DNA of 64,000 bases from Salticus scenicus. Lineage: Eukaryota > Arthropoda > Arachnida > Araneae > Salticidae. The DNA lies in the NCBI GenBank assembly GCA_963930645.1, contig OZ005655.1, positions 131,300,126 to 131,364,125 on the forward strand, read 5' to 3'. The notes below the pieces were generated by a model. That model was not told the origin of the DNA, ran no database searches, and was given only the letters and a program-made list of their open reading frames with translations. Every line of letters starts with the position of its first letter. The first letter of the stretch is position 1. The position numbers and the translations under genes were made by a program. This document shows, in pieces, positions 20,707-30,899 of this stretch.

Positions 20707-21046
20707 AATTTCTATTTTAATTATACTTTTTATGAATGCGGTTTTTAGTCAATTTATGATAATAATTCCTATTCTGTATATATCTTTAAAGTATTGCTAG
20801 ATTTAAAATGACGCTTCCATAGATTCTGAAGAAGCAACTTTTAAAAATACATTTTTCCATAAAATGGTCTCGTAAAGTAAATGTCATTTTTCTTATTAGA
20901 TCTTTAAGCTGAAACCACGTGCTTAAATATTGTCCATTTATAGATATTATTTTTTTTTATCCTTGCGTATTTTATTAATTACATCTTTATCGTAGAGTTT
21001 CCATAAAATGTAATCGTAATTGGTCCACGTTAGAGAAATATATAGA
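20341..21046 (-). mobile_element. Non-autonomous Helitron, copy 1
   Basis: Read on the minus strand it starts TCTATATATTTCTC (from 21046) after an A and ends with a short hairpin ATGCGAAAACTTCGCA followed by CGGGTTTGCTAT. The expected CTAG has decayed to CTAT. It aligns along its whole length with 46148-46855. No open frame or Rep/helicase motif, so non-autonomous. A poly(T/A) tract at 20676-20703 (plus) lies inside. Confidence 0.78.
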
Positions 21047-22257
21047 TTGTTACGAATGTAGTAATTAAAAATACTTATACCGGAAAATATTAATAGAAAA
21101 TAATTAATTTAAAAATATTCAAACGTTTAATGATTATATCTATTAATCTCAGTTTTTTTCATTCATGCTACCTAAACATCTGCTTTAGATGATTAGAAGC
21201 AAAGGTAATATAATATGTACATGCTTTGGATATTAGATGAATATTAAGCATAGAATATAGCATGTGGAAACTAAGCAGAGCAACTTAATGTTTCCTCCTG
21301 ATTGTGGGTAGTTTGGAAAAGTTTCCCGAAACAAGCGCTCGAAGCTCACGTCATTGTCATTGGTACAAAATTGTACTGAAGTTAATTAAAAAAAAAAAAA
21401 TAATAATAATAATAACTTGGTTTGGAGAGGATTAGATACAGGTGGCGGAAAAAAAAAGAAACAGAAAGAAAAATATTTTTAATGATTTTTCTGATTAAAT
21501 AATAATAATAATAATACAAGTTCAATATATTTATTATTAGTCTCCTACTTTGCTCATATTATATAAAAGACCTGATTTCTATCTAATAGTTATATTTTTT
21601 TTTGCCTTTGTGATTCAAAGTACCTTTCAAATGGAGTCAAGTCCACTGTTCTTCCCTTAAATGTTGCGCTTGTGATACCAGGTTATTTTCATTAACATCC
21701 ATCATTAGCGTCAAGCAAAAACTATTTTTTTTTTTTTTTTTTTAAGGGATAAAAACGTTTAATTTCGCAGCTTTTAAGTCATTATTCTGAAGACCTGTGC
21801 TTACTATGTTTCCCGCAGTCCTTTCCTTCACATTGAACAAAGGTTTATGGCTGTTTTCTTTTTCTGGATTAAATTACGTAGCTTTTGCCTTAAAAAAAAA
21901 AAAAAAAAAAAAAAAATATAGAAATACTAACTTCTAAACTTTCATTAAATTATTTATTTTAATTTATAATTGTTGCCAAGAAAATTAAACTTTAAATTTT
22001 ACATCTACTTTTTAAGATAGCACGCAATCGTGTTTTATATAAAAATCAAATCATTAAATTCATATTTTTATTTAGTTTTATTTCATATTATTGCATGCGC
22101 ACTATTTATTTCCTAATTCGAAATTATTAAAAAAACGTTTTCGATATCTCTTGTAACGATACTGATTATTATTAATTTTCTTTTATTTTTCTTTCAAAAA
22201 AAAAAAAAAAAAAAAAAAAAAGGTTTTGATAAAATTCTGGCAAAAGCAGAATTTAAT
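21047..22257. other. AT-rich spacer with homopolymers
   Basis: No gene seen. Poly(A) or poly(T) tracts lie at 21388-21400, 21725-21743, 21891-21916 and 22196-22221, with AAT runs near 21399-21415 and 21500-21516. Confidence 0.6.
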
Positions 22258-22454
22258 TTAGGACGGAGGGCTATTAGTTTTTTTTTTTTTCTTCCCAATT
22301 ATAACATCGCTTTCAAATTATTCAATTATATTTTCGATAAATTTTAGATTTCGATAAATGTCCAACTATCGAAAAATGATTTCGACAAATGTCCAACTAT
22401 CGAAAACGACAACGCAAAAATCCCTGTCTGAGACTAATAGGCCCTCAGTCCTAA
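22258..22454. mobile_element. MITE with TTAGGACNGAGGGC ends
   Basis: Left end TTAGGACGGAGGGCTATTAG; right end in reverse complement TTAGGACTGAGGGCCTATTA. The interior holds a twice-repeated ATTTCGAYAAATGTCCAACT block (about 22350-22399). A longer relative is at 53095-53424. Confidence 0.65.
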
Positions 22455-23024
22455 TAAAGAATTAGAAAAAAATAATAAATTTGGAGTACCCCAATAAATA
22501 AGTTAGGAACGATTTTAACCTTTTCATTCCCAATTTTTTTCATACATAAAACAAACAATAAATCTTATATTTAGTCATAAATTTATTTCAAAGGTAATAT
22601 ATATAATTATTTTATTTTTAAATAGGAGTAATAGCAGAGTACGAATTAATATAGCTAACAAAGCAACTGAGAGGTGTTTATTTATGTTTAATATAACCAC
22701 TGATGCCATTTAAAATCATAACTTTTCAATAAATAAAAATATCAAAATTTTGGAAGAAATACATATTGCAATTAATTAAAATACATATTATAAACATCAG
22801 CATATATAGTTACCCTCATCCGTGGCTGATTCTGTCACACTTTAGGCTTAAGAGATAGGCTTAAGAGATTTCCTTAGACTCTGTCTCCTAATTTTCATAC
22901 TTTAGATAATTTTAAAAAATCTAATCGTCCGATCGATAAGCTGTTTAAACCAACGGATTCAGAAAAAATACGCCTTTCATTTGGTACCTTATTTGTAGCG
23001 AATATATAATTAGATTTTTTAAAA
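22455..23024. other. AT-rich spacer
   Basis: No gene seen. The segment 22905-22990 is an inverted relative of 53198-53280 (a block running from ATCTAAT through GGATTCAGAAAAA to TTTGGTACC), so it is probably another fragment of the TTAGGAC MITE family. Confidence 0.5.
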
Positions 23025-23763
23025 TGAATGGACTCTTTCCAGTTTCGTCTGCTCAATCATGTGATAGAGAAAAACGAATAATCGAATTCTGAGAATCGAA
23101 TTCAATTAAAAATTGTTCTTAAGAACAAAAATGTTAATATTTAATATAAAATAAAATAAAAGTAATATTGTGCATTTGTAAACAGTAGAATAGTTGTATT
23201 TGTAAATTTAATAATTTTTTAAAAACAGTTTAAATGTTTATTTATTTTCAACTGTAAGAATTGATTTTTGTATGTTCTAGTGTAACTGTTACATTAACTG
23301 ATCTAGCAATAAATAATAGCTTGTTCCTGTAGAATGTTTACGGATTATAATTTGAAATTTTAAAATGAATTAATTTAATTTAATTGCATAAAGGTGTTAC
23401 AACAAGTTAATTAACTTAGTCATTGGTCTAAATGGATTTACGCAGTGCGATATTGCACTGTCACGGATTTAAGTACCAAATATCAGAGTATTTAACACAT
23501 GTTCTTCATGAACATCAATAACAAATATAAACTAAATGATGATTGTAAATGTATACAGTAAACAAAAGGTGATGAATAATGATATAAAATGGATTAAAAA
23601 TGATGATGAATAAAAAAATAACACAGATTAAATACGATTGATCAAAAATAAGAATAGAAAATACGTTATTTCAGCAATCGCTATAGATAAACAAGACTTC
23701 GTCTGCTATTTGTTTTTCCTCTATCATGTGACCTCTGACGTCAGGTGGAAAGAGCCCATTTAA
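23025..23763. mobile_element. Inverted-end element (ATGGRCTCTTTCCA)
   Basis: Left end AATGGACTCTTTCCAGTTT then CATGTGATAGAGAAAAACG; right end in reverse complement AATGGGCTCTTTCCACCTG then CATGATAGAGGAAAAAC. About 740 bp, no coding sequence, repeated TGATGAATAA-like sequence inside. No target duplication could be fixed, because the flanks are AT-rich. Confidence 0.55.
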
Positions 23764-24013
23764 ATATAAAAATGAAAGCTTTAAAATACATTTTAAAATT
23801 TAAATTGTTGCTATTTTTTTAGCATAAAATGAAATATGCCCCCCCCCCCACAAAATAAATAAATAAATAAATAAATAAATAAAAATAAAAATTAATTAAT
23901 TAATTAATTTTCTCATGCATATGAAAAAAAATGACGTTTTTAAAATAATAATTTTAAAGGTAACGAAGAGATAAACAAAGCGAGAAAATTTCGCAGGGGC
24001 TTGCTAGCAAATG
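23764..24013 (+). mobile_element. Helitron 3'-end fragment
   Basis: The last 60 bases, TTTAAAGGTAACGAAGAG onward, match the 3' end of the Helitron at 46148-46855. They finish in a hairpin (GCGAGAAAATTTCGC), then AGGGGCTTGCTAG at 24001-24013, a standard CTAG terminus. The 5' end is not found. The stretch before it is (AAAT)n, (TTAA)n and poly(C). Confidence 0.6.
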
Positions 24014-25135
24014 AATTATTTAAAGTGAGAGTGAGAAATAAGTAAAATAAAATGATTATTTTTCAACGGGCGCCTTTGTCGCCCTACAACAAACTAGTTA
24101 AAAAATAAAATAAAAAAATATTTCAAACAGATATTTTACTTAAATTGCCCAAAACAGGAAAGTGATTCCAATATTATTAACAGAATAGAACAAAATATAC
24201 TTTCATTTATCAACAAGGACAGTGAAATCATCTAAAATATGTATTTTTCGGTGATAAAATGTATATAAATTTTAATATTGTTCATTTTGAATCAGCGGGT
24301 GTGTTAGATGGTAAGAAAGAAAATCTGAAATGTTATGATTCCAATTGACATCACGGGGAATAAAAGGGTTAACGAATTTGCGATGAAGTTAATTTTCATA
24401 AATAATTACATTAACGTTACATTTCATTACTGGAACTTATTTTCTTTCTTTTTTTTTTTTTTTTTTTTTTTTGATAGAAAACGTAAATTTTAAATAGTCA
24501 TTTTTTTTATTGGCTGATTATCGCAATATTTGGCCACTGTTACATAGATATAAAATTGTGTACAAACCAAAATTTAATTTAGTTCGAGAAGTACCGAAAT
24601 AAGGTTTTGAGCGATTTCAATGGGATATTTTCTTTTTTAGTTTTTATATATAAAGTAATATTATTAGTATGGTGTGTCATTCCAAGAGTTTCTCTTACCC
24701 TGCATTTTAATACTATGAATGTAGACAGCAAATAAAGTCAAAAAGATCAATAAGAGCAAATAAGAGCAAATAAGATCAATAACATAAGATAAACAGTTTT
24801 ATTTGACATATAATTCTGCGTGAAGGGTGCTACTACACCCCCCCCCCTCCACAATTCGATTATAGTGCTTATAATTATTTTTAAAACATCAAATCTGTTA
24901 TTGATTTTCCTTCAAACTTGCCAATCTTGATAAAATTTTTAAGTGGAAACCTATTAGGAACTTCAGAATACGAAATTTGAATTTCCTGCGTATGTTTGTT
25001 TTTAAGTTGTGCTGATATACAGATGAACCGCTAAAAATTGGACTTTCGATATCAGTAAACCTCAAAATGTGATGTTATACAAAAAACAAAGTTGAAAATG
25101 GAACATCAGAAATTACTTTGCATACAGTATTGGTA
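24014..25135. other. AT-rich spacer
   Basis: No gene seen. It contains poly(T) at 24445-24472, a short GATCAATAAGAGCAAATAA repeat at 24745-24783, poly(C) at 24837-24847 and copy 2 of the 50-bp module (24670-24722, plus). Confidence 0.55.
24670..24722 (+). repeat. Conserved ~50-bp dispersed module, copy 2
   Basis: GGTGTGTCATTCCAAGAG, then TTTCTCTTACCCTGCATTT and TAATACTATGAATG. Same block order as copies at 1426-1482 and 27582-27634. Confidence 0.6.
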
Positions 25136-25805
25136 TGGAAAATTAATTTTCCTTCCTGAGCAGTGCTTGTTGACATAGTAAAATGTAGCCCAGCAATTCT
25201 ATCAATTACATTCAATGGAAAAGAACGTTTAATTCAATTTTGGGTAGTCCTGTATAATGTCTGTAAACAATATGCACTATAAACAGCGTTATGTTTTTTA
25301 ATTTAGTCTTACTTGAAAAACATCTAACACAAAATGAATTACAATTCACACACTTTCCAAGTATAGCCCCAATATATCCAAATACTTTGGGTAACCCTGT
25401 AAACGAATGATGAATGATTTCTCTACCACAATCTTCACAAAACATTCTTTTATGCATAGAAAAGTTTTGCTTTTATGCATATAAAAATTAATTTTCCTTC
25501 CTGAGCAGTGCTTGTTCACATAGTAAAATGTAGCCCAGCAATCCATTAATTACATTGAAGGAAAAGAACGTTTAATTAAGTTTTGGGTAGTCCTGTATAA
25601 TGTCTATAAACAATATGCACTATAAACAATATTATGTTTTTAAACTTAGTGTTACTTGAAAAAATCTAACACAAAATGAATTACAATTCACACACTTTCC
25701 AAGTATAGCCCCAATATATCCAAATACTTTGGGTAACCCTGTAAACGAATGATGAATGATTTCCATACCACAATCTTCACAAAACATGCTTTTATGCATA
25801 TAAAA
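25136..25805 (-). repeat. Tandem duplication (~346 bp) with a cysteine-rich open frame
   Basis: Two direct copies (about 25142-25487 and 25488-25805) are more than 90% alike by eye, with small indels. On the minus strand each copy has the same open frame starting MHKRMFCEDCG or MHKSMFCEDCG and reading through FTGLPKVFGYIGAILGK to CVNCNSFCVRC (copy 1) or CVNCNSFCVRF (copy 2). Two CxxC pairs about 30 residues apart, plus a third Cys pair in copy 1, resemble a zinc ribbon. The reading frame is followed by CAAGTAAGAC in copy 1, a good splice-donor match, and CAAGTAACAC in copy 2. I do not recognise the protein. It may be a duplicated exon, or part of a transposon. Confidence 0.6.
25212..25457 (-). 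CDS. Unrecognised cysteine-rich small frame, copy 1
   Basis: 81 aa. Features seen: FCEDCGREI near the start, a hydrophobic middle VFGYIGAILGK, then CVNCNSFCVRCF. Four to six cysteines in CxxC spacing could bind one or two zinc ions. After CVRCFSSKTK the frame runs into AT-rich sequence and ends LNVLFH. The cysteine part probably stops at the GTAAGA donor-like site (about 25311-25316 on the plus strand), which would make this an exon rather than a whole gene. Against it: no promoter or partner exon was found, and both copies lie among transposons. Function unknown. Confidence 0.3.
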   Translation of the reverse strand: MHKRMFCEDCGREIIHHSFTGLPKVFGYIGAILGKCVNCNSFCVRCFSSKTKLKNITLFIVHIVYRHYTGLPKIELNVLFH

Positions 25806-25817
25806 AATTTTGTTCAT
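25632..25817 (-). CDS. Unrecognised cysteine-rich small frame, copy 2
   Basis: 61 aa, nearly the same as the first 45 residues of the frame at 25212-25457. It has FCEDCGMEI and CVNCNSFCVRFF, so the last cysteine is lost, and then VTLSLKT. The differences from copy 1 in the shared part are mostly few substitutions with the frame kept open, which is of interest in such a decayed region, though recent duplication alone would explain it. Confidence 0.3.
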   Translation of the reverse strand: MNKIFYMHKSMFCEDCGMEIIHHSFTGLPKVFGYIGAILGKCVNCNSFCVRFFQVTLSLKT

Positions 25818-25987
25818 TTCGTTTTGTTTACGTCACTCTGTAGATGTTATACCGTGATTACCAGAAATTTTTCCATAGACATAATAAATTTGATTTCTCT
25901 TGGATGTCCCTCTGCACGAACAATTCATTTGATATTAAAACCCGAATAAACTACTACGTCAGAAACGCCAAAGAAAAATATTGGAAA

Positions 25988-26033
25988 TGCATACAGCTGT
26001 TTCGGTAGCCTAAAGCGTACCGTCTTCAGTGCA
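25988..26033 (-). ncRNA. Hammerhead-ribozyme-like fold, second PLE family
   Basis: On the minus strand: helix I UGCA (26030-26033) pairs with UGCA (25988-25991); core CUGAAGA (26023-26029); helix II GGUA..GC / GC..UACC with one bulged C; GAAA (26000-26003); helix III the self-complementary CAGCUG; cleavage triplet GUA. The variable seventh core base is A instead of U, which the hammerhead consensus allows. The other arm of the unit (26145 onward) starts inside the core and has lost CUG, so it cannot fold the same way. Confidence 0.72.
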
Positions 26034-26064
26034 AAAAAGGATTCTGAATCAGGAGAAGTGCTCG

Positions 26065-26134
26065 TATATATAGGAGAGGGTCCAGATTTAGTTCAACCAA
26101 TAGGATTACGGGAGAGGTGGGGAGAGTGGCCAAT
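26065..26134 (-). promoter_or_regulatory. Promoter-like boxes upstream of the hammerhead
   Basis: Reading on the minus strand, two ATTGG boxes (reverse CCAAT; plus-strand CCAAT at 26130-26134 and 26097-26101) precede a TATATATA (26065-26072). That box lies about 35 bp before the hammerhead core. A start site 25-30 bp downstream of the TATA would fall at the first base of the ribozyme. Spacing is typical for an RNA polymerase II promoter; activity is inferred. Confidence 0.5.
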
Positions 26135-26527
26135 AGGAATTTAGGAAGACGGTACGCTTTAGGCTACCGAAACAGCTGTATGCATTTCCAATATTTTTCT
26201 TTGGCATTTCTGACGTAGTAGTTTATTCGGGTTTTAATATTCCAACGCCAAGTCTCCCGTTATCATTCATTTGATCTCAACGAAAAGTTCAGCATTGCGT
26301 CCCTATGTGATACGTATTTAGAATACCGATTTTGTACTTTCTGGTACTACTTGTTTTTTAGATATACTAATAACAGGCATACAAACCAATCTCTAAAAAC
26401 GTGTTTTTTTTTTCTTTATTATTATTATTCAGGGGAACTCAAAAGTGTAACTACAACGAAAACTTAATTTCGAAAATTTAAACCAAAAACAATACTCTCT
26501 CTTATCGATATGTATATTATATATGCA

Positions 26528-26741
26528 CAGTCGGTAACAAAAGTGTCCGAACACTAGCAAAAATTCCTATGTAAAAAAAAGTACACTTCATACGGTATTG
26601 TTAAATAAATCCTTATCGAATCGTGTTCTTACACTGACTAAGAACAGGATTCGACAAGGATTTATTTAACAAAACCGTATGAAGTGCACTTTTTTTATAT
26701 AGGAATTTTCGCTAGTGTTCGGACACTTTTGTTACCGACTG
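26528..26741. mobile_element. Palindromic Tc1/mariner-type MITE
   Basis: 214 bp, almost a perfect inverted repeat. The ends are CAGTCGGTAACAAAAGTGTC; each arm then has CGAACACTAGC or CGAACACTAGCG and CACTTCATACGGT. The loop centre is about 26634. TA follows at the right and CA (probably mutated TA) precedes at the left. No coding capacity. Confidence 0.82.
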
Positions 26742-29700
26742 TATATATCGGTAAGAGAAAGTAAAAATAGTAATCCAATTATTTTGAAATTTTTTTTAAA
26801 TGTAGTGGGGAGCAAACCGATAAAAGACTATTAGTAAATAATATTGCCTCTGCGATTATAGACAATAAAAATACCATAATATATTACGTAAATTCGGATT
26901 TAACATGCTTTATAAAACATTTTATCAATTGAACTAAATCATTTAGCTCTAAAATAACTATTTCCATTACTCCAATATAACGATAAAAGTGTGTTATAAT
27001 TTACTTATTACTTTAAATAATTAAATCATGTTTGACTACAATTGTAAATGGAAAGCATATGTAATGTATATTACTACAAATCGGCGCTTGTACCTGAGCT
27101 ATAAACTCGCAGATTAATATTAACTATTCCATCATTATGAATGGTTAAATGTGTTCATAAATTTAATTAAAATTGAGCGCATCAGAAGGTTCTACGCATT
27201 TACACCTTATAATAGAACAGCAGTCAAACAGACTGTTATTTGAAGTAATTAAAAATAACTTTCTTGAAATATTCAGTACTTTGATAAATTATAATTGCCT
27301 TTTTTATGCATTTTATTACACGTAAAATTACTGTATTTTAACACGCTTTTATTAGCTTCACCTGTATGTATGTATGTTTGTAACCGCTCTGGGAACAAAC
27401 AAAAATCTATATTGTAAAAAAAAAGAATTTCCTTACGTGAACGCTGTATCCGTGAAGTAAAGCACCGCGCTACGAACCTAATTGTCTAGCGTTCGAGCCC
27501 AGTCAGGGCAGATTTTTTAAAAATGGTTTTTGTTTAATTCTAAATTATTTTAATTAAAGATTTAAATGTATGTAAATATTATGGTGTGTCACTCACACGA
27601 TTTTCTCTTACCCTGCATTTTAATACTAAGATAGATATTTTGTGCTTTTTAGTTCACATTTCTATAAAAGCGTGTTCCTTAATTTTTTAAAACTATAATA
27701 TTATTATAAATATCGTGACTGCCGGTACGTGCTCTTTAAACTTCTTTATTGTTAGCAACAGGGTAATTAAAAAAATAATGATGAGAGATAATACTTTTAA
27801 AATAGATTGATAACTTCTTAAAACTACCAATTATTAAAGCGTTCGTCACATTGTCAAAGTATTACTTCATCATTACTCTAAAAGATTATGTACTAAATAT
27901 CCACCGAACTGTTTAACACAATGTTCAACAATCATACATGTACAGAGAGGGATAACACTTATATAGTGTACTTTTGTCTTTTTTTTTTCAGATATTATAG
28001 GAGGTAAAAATCTGAAAATGTTTTTACAAATTATTTTGTTAAATCGCTTTACTAAAATATGTTCAGTATGGGAAATTATATGCGTGATACTCATATTTCT
28101 TTTTTCCGGAAGTGTGAAATAATTTGCACATATCCGTTTCATAGTTTTTTCTTAAATGCATTAAATCCTTCAAAAGAAAATAAAGCTTATAAATGTTTCA
28201 TAATTTTGTTGCCCCATCATAGTAAATAAAAAATGCGTGTTTACCACTTGAGTTTTAATTGGGAACAAAAATGTAATTATAAAAGATGGTTATTTCTTTT
28301 GAAGCTAGGTAACTGTTTAATTTGGAAAAATCTTGAGGAACATTCTCATACTTTAAATTCAGTGGCAGGCAGGGCATTCTAGAGGGATTACTAAAAGCAA
28401 AAAGCGTGGGAGATGCATTCTTGTGTAAGATCGTAAGATATAAAATGTCTTGTGTGGACTGTGGAAATGCTCTTTTTTTTTTTTTTTTTTTTTTTTTTGT
28501 AAAATTCATTCAAATATTTATACACTTTGTCAGATATGTCGATATTCGTCTTATTAATAATGACTCAAATAATAATTGTGTTAGAAAATCTAGAACCTAA
28601 AACACTATAATAAATACATAATATGTGTAATCTATTCAAATACACTTTCTATATTTAAATTTTTAATAAATATTCTAGTATGTTCAATGAAAAAAAAAAA
28701 AGTCGCAAGTAGTTCCAATATAAATATTGATCTAAATAAGCGTACGTGCAAATAAATCCCTATACAGGTGTGCAAGAAATTTTATTAATGTAATCTGTTA
28801 CACATTTGTATTTTTGTCCATAATACTATCATCATAAATAAAAAGTAAGATGAGACTGGACAAAGTTCCAAAAAGCAAGTTTCATGCAGTTAATTTTCCA
28901 TATCTAAAATACTTTTTAAAAGCATAATTTTTTCTATTTAGAATGATTGAATTAACCATTTGTAGCTTTTATAACATAAGTGTACAGAAAAAATTTAAAA
29001 ATCGTATTGGGGTAAAATTTGACCCCATTATTATTTAGTGTAACAAAAAAATTCTGGTAGTATTAGGGTTAATGAGCTCCCATGAGTACCATCTAAAGGG
29101 CAAATTTTCACTGAAATCTAAAAAGTATGGAAGCTGAGTTCCCAAGAACTGCCATGGGAATTAAGCCTTAATTCCAATAATAGTATAGTCTAGATAACAC
29201 TATAACTGAATATAATGCACACTTTCTTCCAAATATGCTTAAAACACAAGGTACCAGTTAAATACCTTACCAGTTAATTACCTTACCAGTTAAATTTTAT
29301 TATTTCATTAAACAAAGATTGTGTTCTTTATTTGCAATAAATAGTATGTGCCACTGTTAAGCAACTTCTTGAAATAAAAACAGCAAAATTCTGTTATTTT
29401 TATTTGTTAACTCTGAAAACAAAACATAGACATTTTTTTCCCCAAGAGAGAGTACATTTTATTATTAAATTTGTTCCTCTAAAACACATAATGCTCTAAA
29501 TGAACTGTATTATTCTATTAAGATATTATTAAAACTTATTCTATTCCATTTCTATTTTAAGTGTTTGAAATTGTTTAAAAAACAAGAACGAAAAATCATG
29601 CGGTACAAATTTATTATTAACATTTTCCAAATGACACAATTGTTGTATCGTATAACTTTCAATGCACTTTGCTTACGTAATCACACAACCGACAGACAGT

Positions 29701-30574
29701 CGTTCTGAAAGGCGTACAGATAGATTAATTGAAGTCTCATTTATTTTAAGTCTCAATAAAAGTTTTTCCGGTGTGAATATTTAATTTTAGTTTTGTAAAA
29801 AATTCGAAACCCAATCATGCCAACTGGAAATCCACGCCGTGCACTAAAAAAAAAAAAAAAAAAAAAATCCAAGTAAGCAGAAAGCGAAAGTGGATGTATA
29901 AATCTGTTTTTTTATGCCTAAATTATTTACCCTCCATAACTCTTATAGCTCCATAGCTCTTATCCCTCCATAGCTCAATAAAATATGAAATTTTCTAATG
30001 ATCTATAAAAACACACCTAATTAATGAAAACCACGCCTTAATGTAGCGTTTGTAAAAGGCCAATTTAAGTATCATTAAAGGATGAATAAAAACAAAAAAC
30101 GTGTTTTACCATTAATAATTGTTCACACACAATGTTTTACGAAAATTTAGGATCAGCGAAAAAATCCAATTTTGTTTTCCAAATATGCAATTCAGCGTAG
30201 TAAAGGGGTGTGTATTTTGATAAGATTTTATCAAGACTCCGCCCATTCTTATTTTTTCCAACTTATTTCACAAATATAAAGATATATATTTTAAAAATGA
30301 TGAAACAAGCGTCGTAATATTTTATGCGTCAAAAATCATGTTAAGTATTCCTTTTTCGAAAGAACTACATTTAATTGATTTCAATGATTAGAGAATTGTC
30401 GTTGTTTTCTGGTGATATTTTTTGAGCATTAAAAAAAAAAAAATGTTATTTAATAAAACATAATTATTCATACAATTGTCAGTTAATTTATTAATTCTTT
30501 TTATGTTTTACAAATAAATAATGAAAGAAAAGAACTTTATAAAATAAATAAACAAAAATATTTATTTTATAAAG
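26742..30574. other. AT-rich region
   Basis: No gene supported. It holds a tRNA-like segment (27438-27512), copy 3 of the 50-bp module (27582-27634), poly(T) at 28471-28498 and poly(A) at 29846-29868. Open frames at 27873-28142 and 28255-28509 (minus) are unrecognised; the latter has a fairly ordinary amino-acid composition but ends in poly(K). Repeated TTACCAGTTAA words lie at 29250-29297 and repeated CCATAGCTC words at 29950-29980. Confidence 0.5.
27438..27634 (+). repeat. Possible tRNA-derived SINE or tRNA pseudogene
   Basis: The segment 27438-27512 looks like a degenerate tRNA. An A-box-like GTGAAGTAAAGCA is followed by CGCGCTACGAACC (anticodon loop with ACG) and a B-box-like GCGTTCGAGCCC at 27489-27500; TTTTTT follows at 27513. 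Stems do not pair well, so it is not a functional tRNA. Copy 3 of the dispersed 50-bp module lies 70 bases downstream on the same strand, which suggests the whole could be a SINE. Confidence 0.45.
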
Positions 30575-30750
30575 AGCTGCCAACCTAATCCGGCAAATTG
30601 TTAGTACCGCCCATTTATCTACACCACTTAATTTTTAAAGTATTTGTTTTCTTAATTCATCATAAATATATTTGAAGAAAATTTCTCTAAAATTAAAGCG
30701 GTGTAGAAAAATGGGCAGTACCAACAATTTGTCGGATTAGGTTGGCAGCT
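30575..30750. mobile_element. Palindromic MITE (TGCCAACCTAATCCG)
   Basis: 176 bp. The arms begin AGCTGCCAACCTAATCCG and continue GCAAATTGTTAGTACCGCCC at the left; the right arm in reverse complement reads AGCTGCCAACCTAATCCGAC and GGTACTGCCCA. They then share TCTACACC and AATTTT. It is related to the longer element at 10737-11190. The flanks do not show a clear target duplication. Confidence 0.75.
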
Positions 30751-30899
30751 GGGTATATATATATATATATATATATATATTTACTTCTTGTAAAAGAAAA
30801 TAATGAAAAGATAATGTTCAACAACAGCGTTTTGGTTCTGAATGGTTGATCTCGTTTACGTAAAAAAATTAAATTAAAATTCCGGTGCTATCTGAATTT

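Larger units (their letters stand above)
25923..26275. mobile_element. Short Penelope-like unit (solo 3' end, head to head) with 11-bp TSD
   Basis: Inverted arms about 25934-26028 and 26145-26244 share AATATTAAAACCCGAATAAA-type outer ends and a GACGGTACGCTTTAGGCTACC block. ATTCATTTGAT flanks the unit exactly (25923-25933 and 26265-26275). The layout copies the large PLE in miniature: a minus-strand 3' end joined to an inverted truncated copy, with the plus-strand arm extending some 20 bases further and including the same AACGCCA word found at the matching place of the large element (18602-18608). No coding sequence is left. It is a different PLE family, since the arms do not match those at 14.4-18.6 kb. 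Confidence 0.8.

Noticed and set aside
27438..27512. Functional tRNA-Arg (ACG)
   Set aside because: Acceptor and D stems do not pair and the T stem is imperfect. More likely a SINE head or pseudogene.
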